Shown here: one piece after another, positions 62,659-64,000 of the stretch
How positions within the stretch are numbered: the first letter of the stretch is position 1
How the letters are laid out: each line of letters opens with the position of its first letter
Origin: Azorinus chamasolen
Lineage: Eukaryota > Mollusca > Bivalvia > Cardiida > Solecurtidae
NCBI GenBank assembly: GCA_963576725.1
Contig: OY755247.1
Span: forward strand, 10,874,534 to 10,938,533
Length of the DNA stretch: 64,000 bases
Reading direction: 5' to 3'
The notes under the pieces: model-generated
The model's database searches: none
What the model saw: only the letters and a program-made list of their open reading frames with translations
What the model was told of the DNA's origin: nothing
Made by a program: the position numbers and the translations under genes

Positions 62659-62822
62659 TTACCATTTATTCCATGAATATTAATGTAAGAAACGATGACA
62701 TCATGAATATGAATTAGCTGCTTTTTAATAATGGCAAATGATCACATATATTTTTGACCATGGCAGAAACTGTAGAATCAAATCTATAGTAGCCCGTATG
62801 CAAACAAAACAGAACCTGGCTC
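62659..62822 (-). mobile_element. Family A2 left part
   Basis: 'accatttattccatgaatat' through the A2 tail to the arm gcaaacaaaacagaacctggctcc, then it ends near the apex. Confidence 0.65.
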
Positions 62823-63161
62823 CAGTTTCACGAACATTCTTAAGTAACTACTTACTATATATAGCCTGTTACTTAAAAATTATACAAGAGCATAACTTTT
62901 CATAAAGTATTGCTTTTTGTAAATAATTTGTAAGACGTTTGCTTCATTTTCATTTTAAAAATAAATATTGTATTTGGTAATAACTGAAGATGATCTAAAC
63001 CAAAAACAATATTTAAGAATTTGTAACAGACTTAAGAAGAATTGTATCAAATTCATTTTGTGTTTAATTAGATGTTTCATGCAAATACTGTCATTTTCTG
63101 TTTAAAAATATAACAGAATGTCTGTAAGGATTCTGTTTAGATAAATTTATCTCACTTTTCT
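62823..63161. other. AT-rich unassigned DNA
   Basis: A loose inverted pair (taagtaact/gttactta) lies at 62843-62876. Nothing else is recognised. Confidence 0.35.
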
Positions 63162-63395
63162 TCTCTATATTAATGTAAACGTCTTTCCACACATTTGCAA
63201 CCAGAACATACCCAGATCAAACGGCTCATGTAGGAGCCGTTTGATCAGGGTCAATTCTGTTTGCTAATTGAATTTGATAGATGTGTTTCTTTAGTTTCTT
63301 TAATGGCTAAAATATTCCACCTTCCTGCTGTGTCCATTAATATTCAGAAAGTATTGAAGTATTTAATAAACACAGAACAGGAGGGAAGAGGTTAT
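63162..63395 (+). mobile_element. Family A1 MITE
   Basis: The hairpin at about 63195-63264 has CCAGATC left and GATCAGGG right and the apex gctcatgtaggagc. The A1 tail follows. Both TTAAs have decayed. Confidence 0.75.
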
Positions 63396-63880
63396 GGCTT
63401 TGGGAATCGTTGAAACATCAAAACTATTTCTAATATATAGGAGGACTGACATAGATCATACGGTAGTTAGACATAAAATGTTGTGCTAACGTTTCGATAA
63501 ACGGTAGTTATTTCTCTGGAGTACAGTTATTGTTAAATGCGACAGAATCAGGAGAAAATGCAACTCTTATCTGCTAAATTAATAAAAACAATTCCCCGTT
63601 ATAAACACGAATTTTATACCTCAATGTATAAGTAAATTCGGCTATATGTCCCATTGTATTTTATAATCACTTTTCCATGTGTCAAAGATTGGTTCTAAAA
63701 CACCAGTAAACAAATCGCGATGCTCGAAAAACTGTTTCATTTCCAAGGAATTAACGGGGTTTACCATGGAGAATCGCAACTTGACCAGAATGAGATCGTC
63801 CACTAAATGCAATGTCATCGTCACGTGACATATGCTCTCAAAGAAAGTAAACAAAAATGGTAACAGAATGTTTCGTCCAT
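63396..63880. other. Unassigned DNA
   Basis: A 70-codon minus-strand frame at 63642-63854 has no domain that I recognise. No repeat is visible. Confidence 0.35.
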
Positions 63881-64000
63881 TTAACCCTTTCCATGAATAT
63901 TTATGTAAAAAATGACGTCATGAATATTAATGAGATTTGTTATAACAGCATGTGGACGTGGACACAGGAAGTTTTGGTAATGGTAGAAACTGTAAAATCA
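63881..64000 (-). mobile_element. Family A2 TTAA MITE, cut by the window edge
   Basis: TTAA then 'ccctttccatgaatatttat', 'gacgtcatgaatattaatga' and 'ggaagttttggtaatggtag'. The hairpin should follow beyond the window. Confidence 0.75.

Noticed and set aside
3070..63264. CRISPR-like array
   Set aside because: Repeats are dispersed, palindromic and of variable spacing, with no uniform spacer length and no cas genes; the sequence is eukaryotic.

Overview
The window is eukaryotic, intron-scale, AT-rich DNA without a recognisable operon or any full-length protein-coding gene. The repeat content points to a bivalve mollusc, probably a clam-like heterodont. The signs are tandem-unit elements with 'gggcaataactcc' phrases, GACA/GACG microsatellites and hairpin tails (the architecture described for bivalve pearl-like elements), a tRNA-headed SINE, a second SINE with a Nin-like core, and Penelope-like retroelement (PLE) pieces. 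The species cannot be fixed from this sequence alone.

About half of the 64 kb consists of short non-autonomous elements. I sorted them into ad hoc families by comparing copies within the window. Families A-F end in TTAA-CC(C/A)TT... and are flanked by TTAA, so they look like piggyBac-type MITEs of about 200-250 bp. Each carries a long internal hairpin. For A, strand '+' means the arm reading CCAGATC is on the left. For B-F, '+' means the end named first in the family description is on the left. Subfamilies A1 and A2 differ only in their long tail. Families G, H, I and N end in CAGTAAAACC... or CAGTTGAACTTCGATAT... with TA flanks, so they look like pogo/Tigger-type MITEs. They also carry a long central hairpin. 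Family J is a foldback element with CAGAG...CTCTG ends. P1-P7 and M are pearl-like tandem-unit elements, L is a ~1 kb element with CTAGCACGT-type inverted ends, K is an unclassified repeat and O is a foldback.

Layout: 0.2-2.1 kb P1a array; 3-13 kb dense TTAA and TA MITEs; 13.4-15.6 kb two degenerate minus-strand PLE copies; 15.7-21 kb MITEs, the P2 array and a SINE; 21.4-21.8 kb a 71-bp satellite; 23.9-25.0 kb a 1.1-kb CTA-rich microsatellite; 25.8-30 kb MITEs; 30.4-33.8 kb a three-level nest followed by a chain of TTAA elements; 34.1-35.6 kb the P5 array; 37.3-38.6 kb a repeat-poor island with one possible exon; 39.1-41.3 kb the best PLE copy, frameshifted and with its motif A Asp changed; 41.3-46.5 kb P7, microsatellites, a SINE inside a MITE, and another three-level nest; 46.5-49.5 kb repeat-poor DNA; 49.5-53 kb MITEs; 53-54 kb L2 with M2 inside; 54.4-56 kb mostly unique DNA; 56-60.2 kb MITEs, P6b and P1b; 60.2-64 kb MITEs.

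The most unusual signals concern the hairpins. Elements with different ends and different target duplications share one apex palindrome, GCTCCTATAGGAGC. Four TTAA families share the same single A:A mismatch at the same position of the stem. TTAA elements repeatedly sit in the TTAA within the hairpin arm of TA elements. Neighbouring TTAA elements form head-to-tail chains sharing one TTAA. Ends and cores are swapped between families, and PLE fragments lie in or beside foldback DNA.
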